From assembly GCA_036429605.1 (NCBI GenBank), contig CM071591.1, positions 5,518,001 to 5,582,000 of the forward strand: a stretch of 64,000 nucleotides of DNA, in the 5' to 3' direction. Shown piece by piece: positions 49,334 to 60,100 of the stretch (position 1 is its first letter; every line of letters begins with the position of its first letter). The position numbers and the translations under genes are program-made. The stretch is from Cladobotryum mycophilum (taxonomy: Eukaryota > Ascomycota > Sordariomycetes > Hypocreales > Hypocreaceae). Below the pieces are notes generated by a model. It saw only the letters and a program-made list of their open reading frames with translations. It did no database searches and was not told where the DNA came from.

Positions 49334-50375
49334 TAGTAGTAATATATAACAATAATAAATGAGTCTATAACACTAATGGAACATATTGGACTAAAGAGGA
49401 CAAATGTTAAGATGAATAATAAATATACAAACATAAAATAATATAAACCTAGGGTAAGAATAAAGGTAAGAATAAAAGGGGTAGGTTAGGTGAAATGTAT
49501 AGGATTAGTAGCTAGTTTTAATTATAGTAGTATACTTCTATAATATATTCAAAGACTGGATATAAGGAAAATAGGTAGTTGTAGATTAGGGTATAGAACA
49601 TGTAAAATGAATATTAGATTGTATTAATATAAATGATAGTAGATATAAAAGAAACTATTATAATAGTAAATGCTAAGCGGAAGTAAGCAAAGGAACATTT
49701 AATAAATAAAAAAGAAAGGCATAAAGACAAGGAGAGAGAGAAACAGCTTAACTATAACTAAAGGTTAGTTACTAGCCACCGATAAGAACTAGGGCTGTGA
49801 ATTTAATTGAATCATTACTTATACAGCAATAGAAGTAACAGTTAGGAGACAAATTGTAACTGTTTTACAGAAATAAAAGTAGCAGTTAGGGGACAGATTG
49901 TAACTGTTTTAGAATACATAGAATACATAGAAGCAAAAGTATATTTAGACTTTAAATATTAATAAAAGATTGAGAGAGTATTAGGATCCTATATAAGAAA
50001 GTAATTAAGACTAAGATAGGCTTGGAAAATGTTAATAGAAGCAGCAATAAGTCCCTAGCGTTATGAAATTCTTAAGTGAATTGCCCATTTGCTTGAGTGA
50101 TAATTTAAGTTAATATGCGTATGTGTCGATGGACTGAGAAGGTGTAGAAAATAAAGGTGAAAGTAAAGATGCCCCTGATTGCGTGATCTATAAATAACTT
50201 TATTGACCAAGGTAATGTAGCAATGATAAGAAGTCACAACGTGGTAATTTACGATAAGAATAAACCTTGATTATTATTGATAATTTGCACATGCTAGCTT
50301 GTGTAGTTAACAGCGTAGATGACGTTGTGACTGCATCGATTGATTAGTACAAGTTATTAAATGATTTAAACGTGT
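49334..50375. other. AT-leaning intergenic region with a short tandem duplication
   Basis: No gene is visible. 49,829-49,870 and 49,871-49,912 are two 42-bp near-copies, each containing an AACAGTTA-like arm and TAACTGTT, which are inverted with respect to each other. AATACATAG is doubled just after. Confidence 0.5.
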
Positions 50376-51060
50376 CTAGATCAGGCGGCAGGTCTGACTT
50401 TTGGCAAATATCCAGCAGTTTGGTCTCTTACATTGGTGGCATACCAATGGCATAAATGGCTTCGGTGTGAATTTATCCATCGTAGCCATCCCGCTAATAG
50501 CCTTGGGCTCAGTACCCTCCTCAATACCCGCGTCATCTACCTCTCAGGAGTCGTCATTGCTCAGCGTCAATGCATTCCTCATGGCAACATTTTGCACAAC
50601 ACTGAAGTCTTGGACTTGGATATTGGTAAATTTAGGGTCTACGTAACCTTTAAACACCGCGGTTTTATAGGCTGGCTTGCACTTTTTCTTAACGTTAGAA
50701 CGCCCTCATCGACTCAGTGCGTATTGAAACAGCACCATTGCACGGTTCAGATCCTCCAGCAAGAACAGACCGGCAACTTGAATATTGCTATCCAAAGGTG
50801 TGGAATAGCGGCGAGGATAAACATTGCCCTCTCACAAGTAAAAACAATACTTATCACAGCTCGTGGGCGAAAACAAGAGAATCTACACCGCGTGCACGAG
50901 TACAAAACTCGCAACATAGATGCCGTCAAATGGTGTTTCGGTTGGAAGGCGCTGGGGTCCTTGAACCGTGACGCGCTCGATAGCGGCAATGGAGAACTTG
51001 TTGAAGGCCGTGAGAAGTGCCGAGCTGGTGACGTCGAAGACTGGGACATGATGAGCGATT
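50376..51060 (-). pseudogene. Fossil gene P3, member of the unrecognised three-copy family
   Basis: On minus, one frame runs from about 51,060 to a stop at 50,376 with four internal stops, each convertible to CAG or CGA by reversing one C-to-T change. It aligns with P2: DGIYVASFVLVHAV and ILLFSPTS against P2's DGIEVPVFILTHTV and ILLFAPVN; VYPRRYSTP against AYPHRYPSP; LFLLEDLNRAMVLFQ against VCSLEDLHRAVTLFL; FKGYVDP against FQGYWDP. Its C-terminal part (about 50,380-50,560) has no counterpart visible in P2 and ends with a CHQCKRPNC cluster. Upstream exons may lie at 51,100-51,480 (a GTACGT..CAG intron is possible) but I cannot confirm them. Function is unknown. Confidence 0.7.
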
Positions 51061-51969
51061 AGACAAAGATGGGTAAAAGGGGTATTTCATTCAGTCCTAA
51101 AAAAGCTACCTGCAAGCTTGCGGACCGAGATAAAGTAAAAACGTACTAACAAAGTCGGCGAATAAAGCGAGGGATACAACAGCGTCGAATTGCTGATGAT
51201 GGCACAGAATGCCGGTATCCCCCATTTTGGTGCTCTATTTTTCAAACGGCCCAGACTCCATGAGGGTAATTGAGCGTCCGCCATTCCTTGTACAGTTGGC
51301 CCTTTTGCCGATTGCTGGTTCGATCACTGGTCTCGACAGCTGTCTGGGCGCGTAGTTGGCAGCGATGTGACATTCGGGCGCTGAGCGGTCGTGAATTTGC
51401 TCGGTGCGGAGAAAGTCAAGGTGGGGCACAGCCGCCGTGTCGGGCCTTGGCACCAAGTTCCCCACTTCCGGTGGCTTTACCCCGCTCTACCTTTGCGGCG
51501 GCCGTGGAAAGCCATTGGCACTTAAATAAAGACGAGTTTCTGTTCGGGCCCAAAGGAATGATTCGAGTAAAGAAATGAATAAATAAAGAAAAGAAATCAA
51601 AGCCAAGAGGAAGAAAAAAGTAAAAGGAAGACGATGCGAGAAGAATTACTGGCCTCTAGGCTCAACGCCTCAGGCAACATCACGTGCACAAACTATGTGC
51701 CAAAGAAACTTTGCCCCCCCCCCCCCCCGGCGAAAATCTTTTGGTCTCTTCTCTTCTTTTTTCCTGTCTTTTTGTTTTCATCGTTTTCATTGAGGACCGA
51801 ATGAAGTCTAGCTTCATCAAAAATGCCTCCGAAAGCGAGCCTCGACACCACCCAGGGTTTTACTACTGTTCGCCGTCTCGCGGATATAACCGTCCCCGCA
51901 TGGCAGACCAACGCCACGTTTACCCAATCGACCCCCCCCCGCCAAGCCAGACATAGATAATGTTTCCGG
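51061..51969. other. Region between the divergent fossils P3 and P2
   Basis: It may hold the decayed 5' exons and promoters of both fossils. A C-homopolymer of about 16 bases lies at 51,714-51,729, followed by a pyrimidine-rich stretch to about 51,780 that resembles a fungal promoter or leader for P2. No intact gene is seen. Confidence 0.35.
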
Positions 51970-53517
51970 ATGTGGGAGGACACGAATACATCGGATACGA
52001 TTAACTTGTTCCGCTACCATAATTTTGCCCATCTTAAAGACTTGGCTGCTTTTTGCGACAATATTGGTACGTACAACTTCGTTCGGCCTTCAATCACTTG
52101 GAACCTTGCTTTCGGATGGAATGAAGTCTGTCAGCCACTGACCTTTTTTTGGCTAGTCGCTGATATTCTGTAGCCTGCGCTTGTCATCGTACACAATAAG
52201 TTTACTACCAAGGAATGCAAGGGCATCATCTCTCGCGCACCTTGACCCTATGAAGAGCAGGTGCCGGGCCACAATGAGATCCTTGACCAGATTGTACGAG
52301 AATACCAGAGGAATATTTTAGAGGCGTCAGACAACGTCATCAATCTTAGGATCCTGATGAGTCCGGCTACCGTTGTGCGACGGTACGTCAGGGATCGGAA
52401 GCTCCAAGTGTTTGTCGATACTGTCGTCGTCGATTATAAATGTTTGACACTTATTCCCGTTCTCACGTAGTGGTTTCGGAAGCAAACCAAGGATGGCATT
52501 GAAGTCCCTGTCTTCATTCTTACCCATACCGTCTACATTTTACTGTTTGCTCCGGTCAACTGGGATGCCGAGAGACCATTCAGCGCCGAAACCGTGGCCT
52601 ACCCTCACCGTTATCCCTCACCCAAAATATACGGATGGGCCGCCAGACTCAAAGTCAGCGGTGTGTGTTCGCTCGAAGACTTGCACCGAGCGGTAACCCT
52701 GTTTCTGCACACCCAGGATCGAAGACTGAACAACAGGAACGTCTTGGCCAGCAAGATGCCTCCAAAATCCAACGACGCCTTTCAAGGCTACTGGGATCCC
52801 CACGATCGGCAGCGCATTGTTGAGCTCCCTCAGAGACACCCCAGTATTACGAATTGCAATATCCGCGCGGCGGTTCGTCTCGATGGAAAGCTTCGAATCC
52901 TGCTCACCGAAGCCGAGGGCGAGGTAAGTGAGCTCAGTGACCTGACAATTCCCCTTGGCCTCCACACCACAGCGTTCCGCTATATTGTAAAGGCAAGCCA
53001 CCCAGACCTTTGCGGGCAGAAATTATCCGACCTTGACGTTGAAGACTCTGATTATACCGATGATGAGATGTTTGAAACGATCTTTAGGGCGGTGACCCGG
53101 GTACATCGCTCTCTGCTGCTAGACGAGACTACTACGAGACATGCTGTCCTTTACGACCTGCAACGATTCCCCAATGCCAAGGTCATCACATATAACCTTG
53201 GTCTCTCTGTTCTCACCAGAAGAGCATACGATAAGTTTGCACAGTCATAGATCAACAAGCTGCATCCTGACAAGTTTATTGAGGCGGCCCTGGCAGTTGC
53301 CTTTGGCGTTAGAGATATGTTTGTCATGAGCCGCGATGCGCAACCTCTCTTCCGCAACAAAATCGACAAGGTGAAGTAGATTATGGAGTGCTTGAGCCTG
53401 AACGCTGTGCTTGATAAAGATCTTTACTATGTTCTCGATATTATGTGCACTGATTTGTCAGTTGGAACTTTGATGATGAAGCCCTGCACTTTGAGAAATC
53501 CGGCACTGAACAGGTAA
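51970..53517 (+). pseudogene. Fossil gene P2, best-preserved member of the unrecognised family
   Basis: A single frame runs from the ATG at 51,970 to a TAA at 53,515, about 515 codons, broken by TAG at 52,171, TGA at 52,243, TAG at 52,468, TAG at 53,248 and TAG at 53,377. No frameshift is needed. Each stop is one C-to-T change from CAG or CGA, mostly in the CpA context that RIP prefers. The longest open piece (52,594-53,250) starts inside the gene. The last codons read CAGGTAAAG, so a splice donor rather than a true end is possible. The predicted product looks soluble and mixed alpha/beta, with an acidic stretch (DVEDSDYTDDE, residues about 357-367). I recognise no domain. Fossils P1 and P3 are relatives. 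Confidence 0.72.
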
Positions 53518-53804
53518 AGGCTCCTTCTGCTGTGATGTGTCAGTTCAGCCAGTATGAAAAAGCTATTCTTTTGTCTCTTCTCCAAGGTCCCTGCACTATT
53601 GACAGCATTAAGATTTAATATGAGTGAATCCATTCTATTATCGCTACGAATATTCCTGCTTGGCATACTCGCTGGGGACTCAATACTACAGAACGTGGGT
53701 CTTGATTACTTTTGAGCTGTCTAGCACCTCCAGTCTTCGCTATTGAAAGGCCAGCAATCGAAGATGGGGTGACCTTTTACTAACACACATCTGTCAAGCC
53801 ATGT
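53518..53804. other. Spacer between fossil P2 and the 3' end of the DUF3638 gene
   Basis: The two genes converge here. No feature is visible apart from possible 3' ends. Confidence 0.35.
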
Positions 53805-54206
53805 TTATATACCTCCGTAAACAACTGTTTCACCATCTAGATCCACTGAATCATCGTCATCATCACTTTCCTCTTGATCTTGTCTTCTTTCCCTGACCGC
53901 ACTGTTGATACTATTACGATGCGGGCCAGTAGTACGGTGGGTAAAAAAAGGATGGCCAGCGTGTAAATTTCGGCGTTGGCAGACAAAGCCCATTGGAGTG
54001 TGCATAATGTCTTGTGTATGACGTCGGTTTGTCAACCACTCTTGTAGGAAACTAAGAGGCTCCTTGATCTGCAGCCCGCCGGTGACTGAATGAATGTCTC
54101 CAGCAGCGAGTTGACTGTATTTATCGCCGATTGTGCCATCAGAAGTCTGCTTGTCGGCGAAGCCTAACCAAGAAAGCAAGGCCGCGTATTCGCTATAGCA
54201 GAAGTA
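53805..54206 (-). pseudogene. Severed C-terminal exon of the DUF3638/DUF3645 gene
   Basis: From the target duplication at 54,199-54,206 the frame reads YFCYSEYAALLSWLGFADKQ and onward for about 130 codons to a TAA at 53,805. It contains LQEWLTNRRHTQDIMHTPMG, which I recall as typical of the extreme C-terminus of fungal DUF3638 proteins, and a very acidic tail (ESDDDDDSVDLDGE). The frame is in phase with the exon at 57,153-57,418 once the hAT insertion and one copy of the duplication are ignored. On its own it has no plausible promoter, since the nearest upstream ATG lies inside the transposon end. I treat it as a cut-off part of the large gene. Confidence 0.78.
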
Positions 54207-57152
54207 CAGCGCAGCAGCCGGTTCAAGTAACTTGATCAAATCTTTCAATCAATCAATCAAATTGAAGGCTTTAAAATAGCCAAGTAAGCAAATAAGATTA
54301 CCGTGATATTTAAAGCATTTGATAAGTAGAATAGGGTAGATTTTCATATAGAAAAGGGTTATTCTCGGTTAAAAAAGTAAGCATATTACCCAATTGGTTA
54401 GGAATACAGTAACCTTCCCCTTGACAACACTATACAATAAACATTAAAAGATTAATTTAATACGTTATTTCCCTTATTTTTATTTAAATACAATAAGTCT
54501 TATAATATTTAATAAGCAGCGGCGATTAGGCCTTATTTTATAACTTTAAAATATAACCGATACTATCTCTGCCTCTAAGTTTGATTTCACTGGTCGTGAT
54601 AGCCTTGAATCTCTGCTATTCGCGATATACGGCAGTAAACGCTATGTTTTCGAGAAACACATCACAAAGAAAGACTCGCGCGGCCGTACAATATGGATAT
54701 TAAAACATAAGTCTTTTATATATTAGCTTATTGGTAATAACTAACTTAGTAGTATCTATTAGGTATATAGTATTTATAATTAATAAAACAAAATAATAAT
54801 ATTTAATGCTATTACAATATTATCCCTACGATTCTATCTTTAGAATAAGCATTAGCTTAAGAAGCCGATTAATTCTAATAGAGATATGCCTTTAGCCTTC
54901 GAATCCAATAATACCTCTCTCTAAGTAAAAAACTATAGTATTATATAATAATATTATATATTTAGATTAATCAGATCTATAAGCTTATAGTTACCTTTAT
55001 TATTAATTCTAATTAGCCCTTTTTAGCCCTTAATAATAAATACTTATAGGAAATATTTATCAGGTTTAATCCAGGGCTTTTAAAGCAAATCAATTAAAGC
55101 CAAGATAATTAGTATAAGTAGCTTGATTATATATTCAATAATAAAAAAAGAGATTTAAAGTAAGCTCCGTAAAGCTCTTATATAAATCCATCTTAGCTTT
55201 AATCTATAGACCTTACCAAATCGACTAGCTATACTAGGAGTAACTGGCCACTTTCTTAGTAATAACAGCAGCCAACAACAACGCCTCCTTACATTAAAAC
55301 AACACTCTAGGACTTATTCTAGGGAAAAGCTTATAATAACACTCAAAGAGGTTATCTACGATTAGAGTATTTAAGATTAGCTTAGAACTATAATCTTAGA
55401 TAACGCATCGAATAATAATATATACCTATTATACCTTTTTAATGCGTTAGACCTATTAATGACCGAAGAAAATATAAGGGAGCGTCGAATACGATATTAC
55501 GGCCATATACTTAACCTTATTACTTATGCTTACCTCTATAGTCAAGATAGTAAGTTATTTAAACAGGAATTATAACTTTATATACTTATAGATTACTTAA
55601 ACGATAACCTTAAGTATTAAAAGAAAAAAGGCCTAATCGATAAGCTTTATAATATTATAAAATTTATTAAGGCCTTGCCTTAATATATAAAAGAATTTAA
55701 AAAGTCTATACTAGAAGACTATAATAATAGTGACTTTATGCTTATTAATAAATCGGATAGGAAGCTTGAGCTTATTATCAATAACGAAACGTATTAGAAT
55801 TCTATATATCTTATGATTAAACGCGTTTTAGTCAAGCAATAATAGCTTTAAACCTTTCTTAACCAAAATCAACTTTATTATAATTCTTTTACACAAATTC
55901 CTAAAGATAATATTCTTATAATTAAAGATTGGAGGCTTTTAATCGAGATTAGAAAGGTTTTGAAGCCACTTTAAGAACAGATTATACATTGTTAAGGATA
56001 AGAAAAGAACAGTAACTATAGCTGGCTTTAGGAAATTATAACTAGCTTTGAATTCCTTTTTACGCATTTTAAATATTAAAAGATATATTTTATACCCTTT
56101 ATAAACAAAAAGATTAAATAGACTTAATCATAGATATAATCTTTAATTTCTATCTAATTAAGATGAACTTGATCTTTGCAGTATAACTAGCTAAACTTAT
56201 AATCTTTTTGATTAATATAGTCGGACTTTATTAATAGTCTTTTAGAGTATACGAGAAAGGAATATACCATATAGGCTTAACGGATCAATTACTTTCGAGG
56301 GGATTTAAGGCAATATCTACGGGTTTCTATCATAAATGCGTGGTAAAAACTTAATGAATATTATATCTGGCTTAGAGACTCACTGTTGTATGTAGTATTA
56401 GTTATTCTATATCCTAGCTTTGGCTATCGTTAGCTTAAGGACTATTGGAATAGCGAGGAACAGTTAGTTTGGCTCTATAATGCAAAAGAAAATCTCGCGA
56501 ATTACTGGGCTCATTAGTATAAGAATCGATATAAAAAAGGCCCTACCAAAGCCGCACTACTTTAAGGAGCCTTTTAATATCTTATAAGCCTCTAAGAAAA
56601 AGAGCCGGAAAAGAGTAATTACACATAATGGCTTGAGACCATAGCAGTAGTACCGATTAATAGAGCTATTAAGCTAGAGAGATACTATAGCCTCGGCCTA
56701 ATATAGCTTTATGATCCAATTGCTTAGTGGATATCAAAAAAGAATAACTTTCTAACCTTGAGTAAGCTAGTATTAGATATTTTAGCTATCCTGGCTATGT
56801 TAGCTGACTGTAAAAGGGTATTTAGTCTTGTGAAGTTAATATTATTATCGTAAAGGCTATTAATAAAGCCAGAGACTTTAAAGAAGATACAATGTATAAA
56901 GAATTAGTTATAGCGCGAAGCTATTATGATTAGTAAAAAGTCTGTTGTATTGGATAATAGGAATAGGGTATGAAAAATAGTAAAATACTAAAAGAAAAAG
57001 AAATATATATTTTGGTATGTGGTGATAGCTTTAACTTCAATTCAGTCAAATACTTCAAGTACTTATCAAACAAGCAAATCGACCCAGTCGGATGAACCAA
57101 GTAATCAAGTCATACCCCCATATTTGATTTGTTTGAACCGGCTGCAGCCCTG
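54207..57152 (+). mobile_element. hAT-family DNA transposon (2,946 bp), inactive, inside the DUF3638 gene
   Basis: The ends form an imperfect inverted repeat, CAGCGCAGCAGCCGGTTCAA on the left and CAGGGCTGCAGCCGGTTCAA on the right (read inward). The 8-bp sequence CAGAAGTA occurs on both sides (54,199-54,206 and 57,153-57,160), the duplication size of hAT elements. The interior is AT-rich and worn. On plus it still reads like a hAT transposase: LGVTGHFLSNN near 55,228, followed by QQQRLLTLKQHSRTYSGKSL, and a C-terminal dimerisation-like block with LVLDILAILAM near 56,770 and KRVFSLVK near 56,813. Stops mostly sit where Trp or Gln codons would be. Confidence 0.88.
54600..57000 (+). pseudogene. 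Decayed hAT transposase
   Basis: The frame is broken by many stops and shifts, but hAT landmarks remain in order: an RNase H-like core (TGHF, then QQQRLLTLKQH near 55,270), a region with RCYGHILNLI-like content near 55,490-55,520, and the C-terminal block WISKKNNFLTLSKLVLDILA near 56,730 followed by a CKRVFSL motif. The N-terminal BED zinc finger is not recognisable. Wear is partly RIP-like. Confidence 0.7.
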
Positions 57153-60100
57153 CAGAAGTATAGTCTTCCTGCTATAATTCCAACCTCGATCTTAAGCCAG
57201 TCCGGAAACGGTAGTTCTTGTTTTACAGACGGGACAGTAAAATAATTGAGACAGTTGAAAACCTGCATTGACTTGGTAACTGGTGCCGCGTAGCAAATCA
57301 ACCAAACCCGTGGGGGTTTCATGTCTCGAAGCATCGGGAGAACAGCATCAGCTTCTTCGGAATTAATTATAAGCGCCGTCTGCGATGAGTCGCTCCAAAG
57401 AATCCACTCGACAGGTCGCTAAAAGGTCACTGGTGAGAACATGATGCAAAAGCAATGGGGTATGCTACTTACCAGCATATGTTGTTGTACGTCAAACTTA
57501 TTTAGGACTACGGTGTTAGTGAACTCCTTTGATACAAAGAGTTTGGAAACCGTTTTCTTGATCCCGAACTTTTTGCCAGTCTTTGTTGTCCCGATGAACT
57601 CAAATGCCTGCAAAAATGATCCGTTGGGGTCCAAGCATCCGGTAGAGATGAAAGATTTGATGTAGCCGTGAAGACCAGGAAACTTCAGCGGCGTATATCG
57701 CGCATCGATTTGGTCCTCTCGTATTTGTTCCACCTCGAATTCTACTTCTCTTTCTTGCTCAACTTCCATAAATGCAGATGCTGACGTTGGTGTTCCATCC
57801 GAGAGCAGAGACCTTTTCCCTTCAATTTCTGCGGCAAAGGCCTGCAGTTGAGGGATGTCAAATTGTAGTGGCTCTGCATCTGCACTTAAATCTCGTGGCC
57901 CATAGAGCTGTTCAAGGGTTTGATGTTCGCGCTGCCGCATGACCGCGAGGAGGTTTGTCAGATCATGCCTCACGGTGAGAAATTTGGCATGCTTCCATAA
58001 GGCGTTGGTCCGTCGGCAGAAATCCAGGCCCTGAGCAACGTGAAGAGACATCAATTGTTCATTTGATTTGCAGCTTTGCTCAAGTAGCCAGCGGACAACA
58101 TCTATTGAAGTAACAGGCAAAGGCTTTGGCTGATTTCCAATGTGCGCACTGCGCGCATCAATGATACTTCGATAAACCTCGGGAGGAGCCATGAAAGCTA
58201 CCGACTGCGTTGAGCCCAGCTGCCTCAATCTCATTGCAGCTATGTTTGTTAGAACTATATAACATAGAAAATTGGAAGGAAACGAACCTTGTACTGTTTG
58301 ATCTTTCGTCTGGCCAATTCCTAGGGTAACGGCTCCCGTTGCCTTGGGTGGAAGCTTCAAATCTGTGCCTCTAGTATGCCCTTCATCAATGTACACAACA
58401 CACTTTGTCAAATCGTCGGCAAAGGGGCTTGCTAAGAGCGGCATCGGGGCCTTTTGGGAGGCAGATCGAACCAAAATCTCATTCCTAGGGCCAAAGTAAA
58501 CGGCACCAGCAGCCTGAGTGTCGATATCGAGCCAAGCTCCAGCAACGTCGTAATTTCCCATCTCTAGGATATGGGCACCAGCATCAATCAAGATTCGAAT
58601 TCCCTTTTCTTTGAGAAGATTCAGCAGGCCAATTTCTGTCAAATGATGGCCACTTTTGTCGGCCGCTTGATAGCAGCGCTGGTTTCTCTCTTCCAACAGA
58701 TAACACAATACTTCTGCGTTTGTTTGGAGAAGGCTGGGCAGATCATCTTGGCGGATTGTCCCTGGTAGCATCCTCTTATTATCATTTGTACCACTAAAGC
58801 CTGTTGTTAGGGTTTGCTTGGGAGACTTTACGTCGAAAATGGCGCCATTTGCTAAGAGAGGTATGTCCCAGCCCGATGCCTGGATCTTGATGCTGAATTG
58901 TTTGGCGTGAACCGGGAACACAAATGTGTTCATATAATCGTTTAGAACGTGCCTATTAAACCTCAGATGTTTCCACAACTCACGTACTTGGATTTCGTCA
59001 TCCGGATTGATCAAATTCCAGTGATGAAGCGTCGACGGCAACGAGTCGCATCCACTGATCCAACGATCGTATTGTGCTGCAGGATCATCTGCCTTAACGG
59101 CTCGCTCTAAGCCCTGTACAATTTGTTGCATGGTCAGACCAGTCTGGTAAAAGGCTAGACAGGTAAGAATAAGAGCGGTATCTGGATGTCCATACTCGGC
59201 CGTCTGTGAGGGAACGCCCTTAGCCTCGAAAGGCACTGCAAGAGGCACTCTCTCAGGGTGAAGACCGTACTGAACGTTCCAACGTTTCTTCAGGCAGAGA
59301 AGTACAATCCCTTGAGAGATCAGGCCACGCAGCAGATGGAGACTCTTTAATCCAAAGAGCCTGTCAGCTAGCGAATTTCCAGCCCTTTCCCAGTCATGCG
59401 CACTGACGTCGGCACCGCTTATGATACGTTCCACATCCAGGCGAGCAATATCAGAGGTCGTATCTTTAAGCCGCAGCATGGGTATGCGACCCTTGCACAC
59501 ATCGTCAACTAGCAAGCTATTAAGAAAATTCTCAGGCTCGGGGCGAAGAAAGTAGAGAATTGGATATCCTTGATGCCGCCAAACAACTTTGACCCCGTCT
59601 GGGAACCTCTCTTCCAGAAGTGGGGCGTGTTTTTGGACAAGAGATAGAATCTCTTCAATCAAGAGCCATCGGTGAGGGTTTCCATCCACGGCTGCCTGAG
59701 GACCACCGGGGTAAATCAGCTGTGTTTTTGCTGAAAGGGTGAAATCAGATTCATCTAGAATGTCTCGACATGATCTCTCCAGCCACTGCTGAACCCCGAC
59801 CATTTGTTTGGCTGCAAGTAGTTGATCATCCGCTAAACGCTGCAGCCCACTCAGTTTGAATGATAGAATATGCTCGGGGAGACAAATCATAACGCCTCCT
59901 AACTCTAACGTATCCTGGTGGATCGCTTGATAACGGTTAATCGTTTCCATATTAGCAGGTGACCGTCGTGCGAATGGAATGTGTCGAACAACACGTCCAA
60001 TAAGCCCTCCAATACGACTTTGAACGACCTGGGCAGTCTGAAGCAGTAAAGCCTTAGGAACAATCAGTCGGCAAAGACTTTTACGATCCGCTAGCATTGT

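Noticed and set aside
50433..51062. 209-codon plus-strand ORF
   Set aside because: The opposite strand aligns with fossils P1 and P2 over several blocks, so this plus frame is a shadow of fossil P3.
51714..51729. C-homopolymer as a functional G-quadruplex promoter element
   Set aside because: A single uninterrupted run can also be an assembly or slippage artefact, and the gene beside it is a fossil; no supporting second motif.
52594..53250. 218-aa protein as an intact independent gene
   Set aside because: The same frame continues upstream to 51,970 and downstream to 53,517 across stops explained by single C-to-T changes, so it is an internal piece of fossil P2.
57110..57334. Independent 74-aa gene at the hAT border
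   Set aside because: Its first part continues the DUF3638-type exon from 57,418 in phase and its last residues are encoded by the transposon end.
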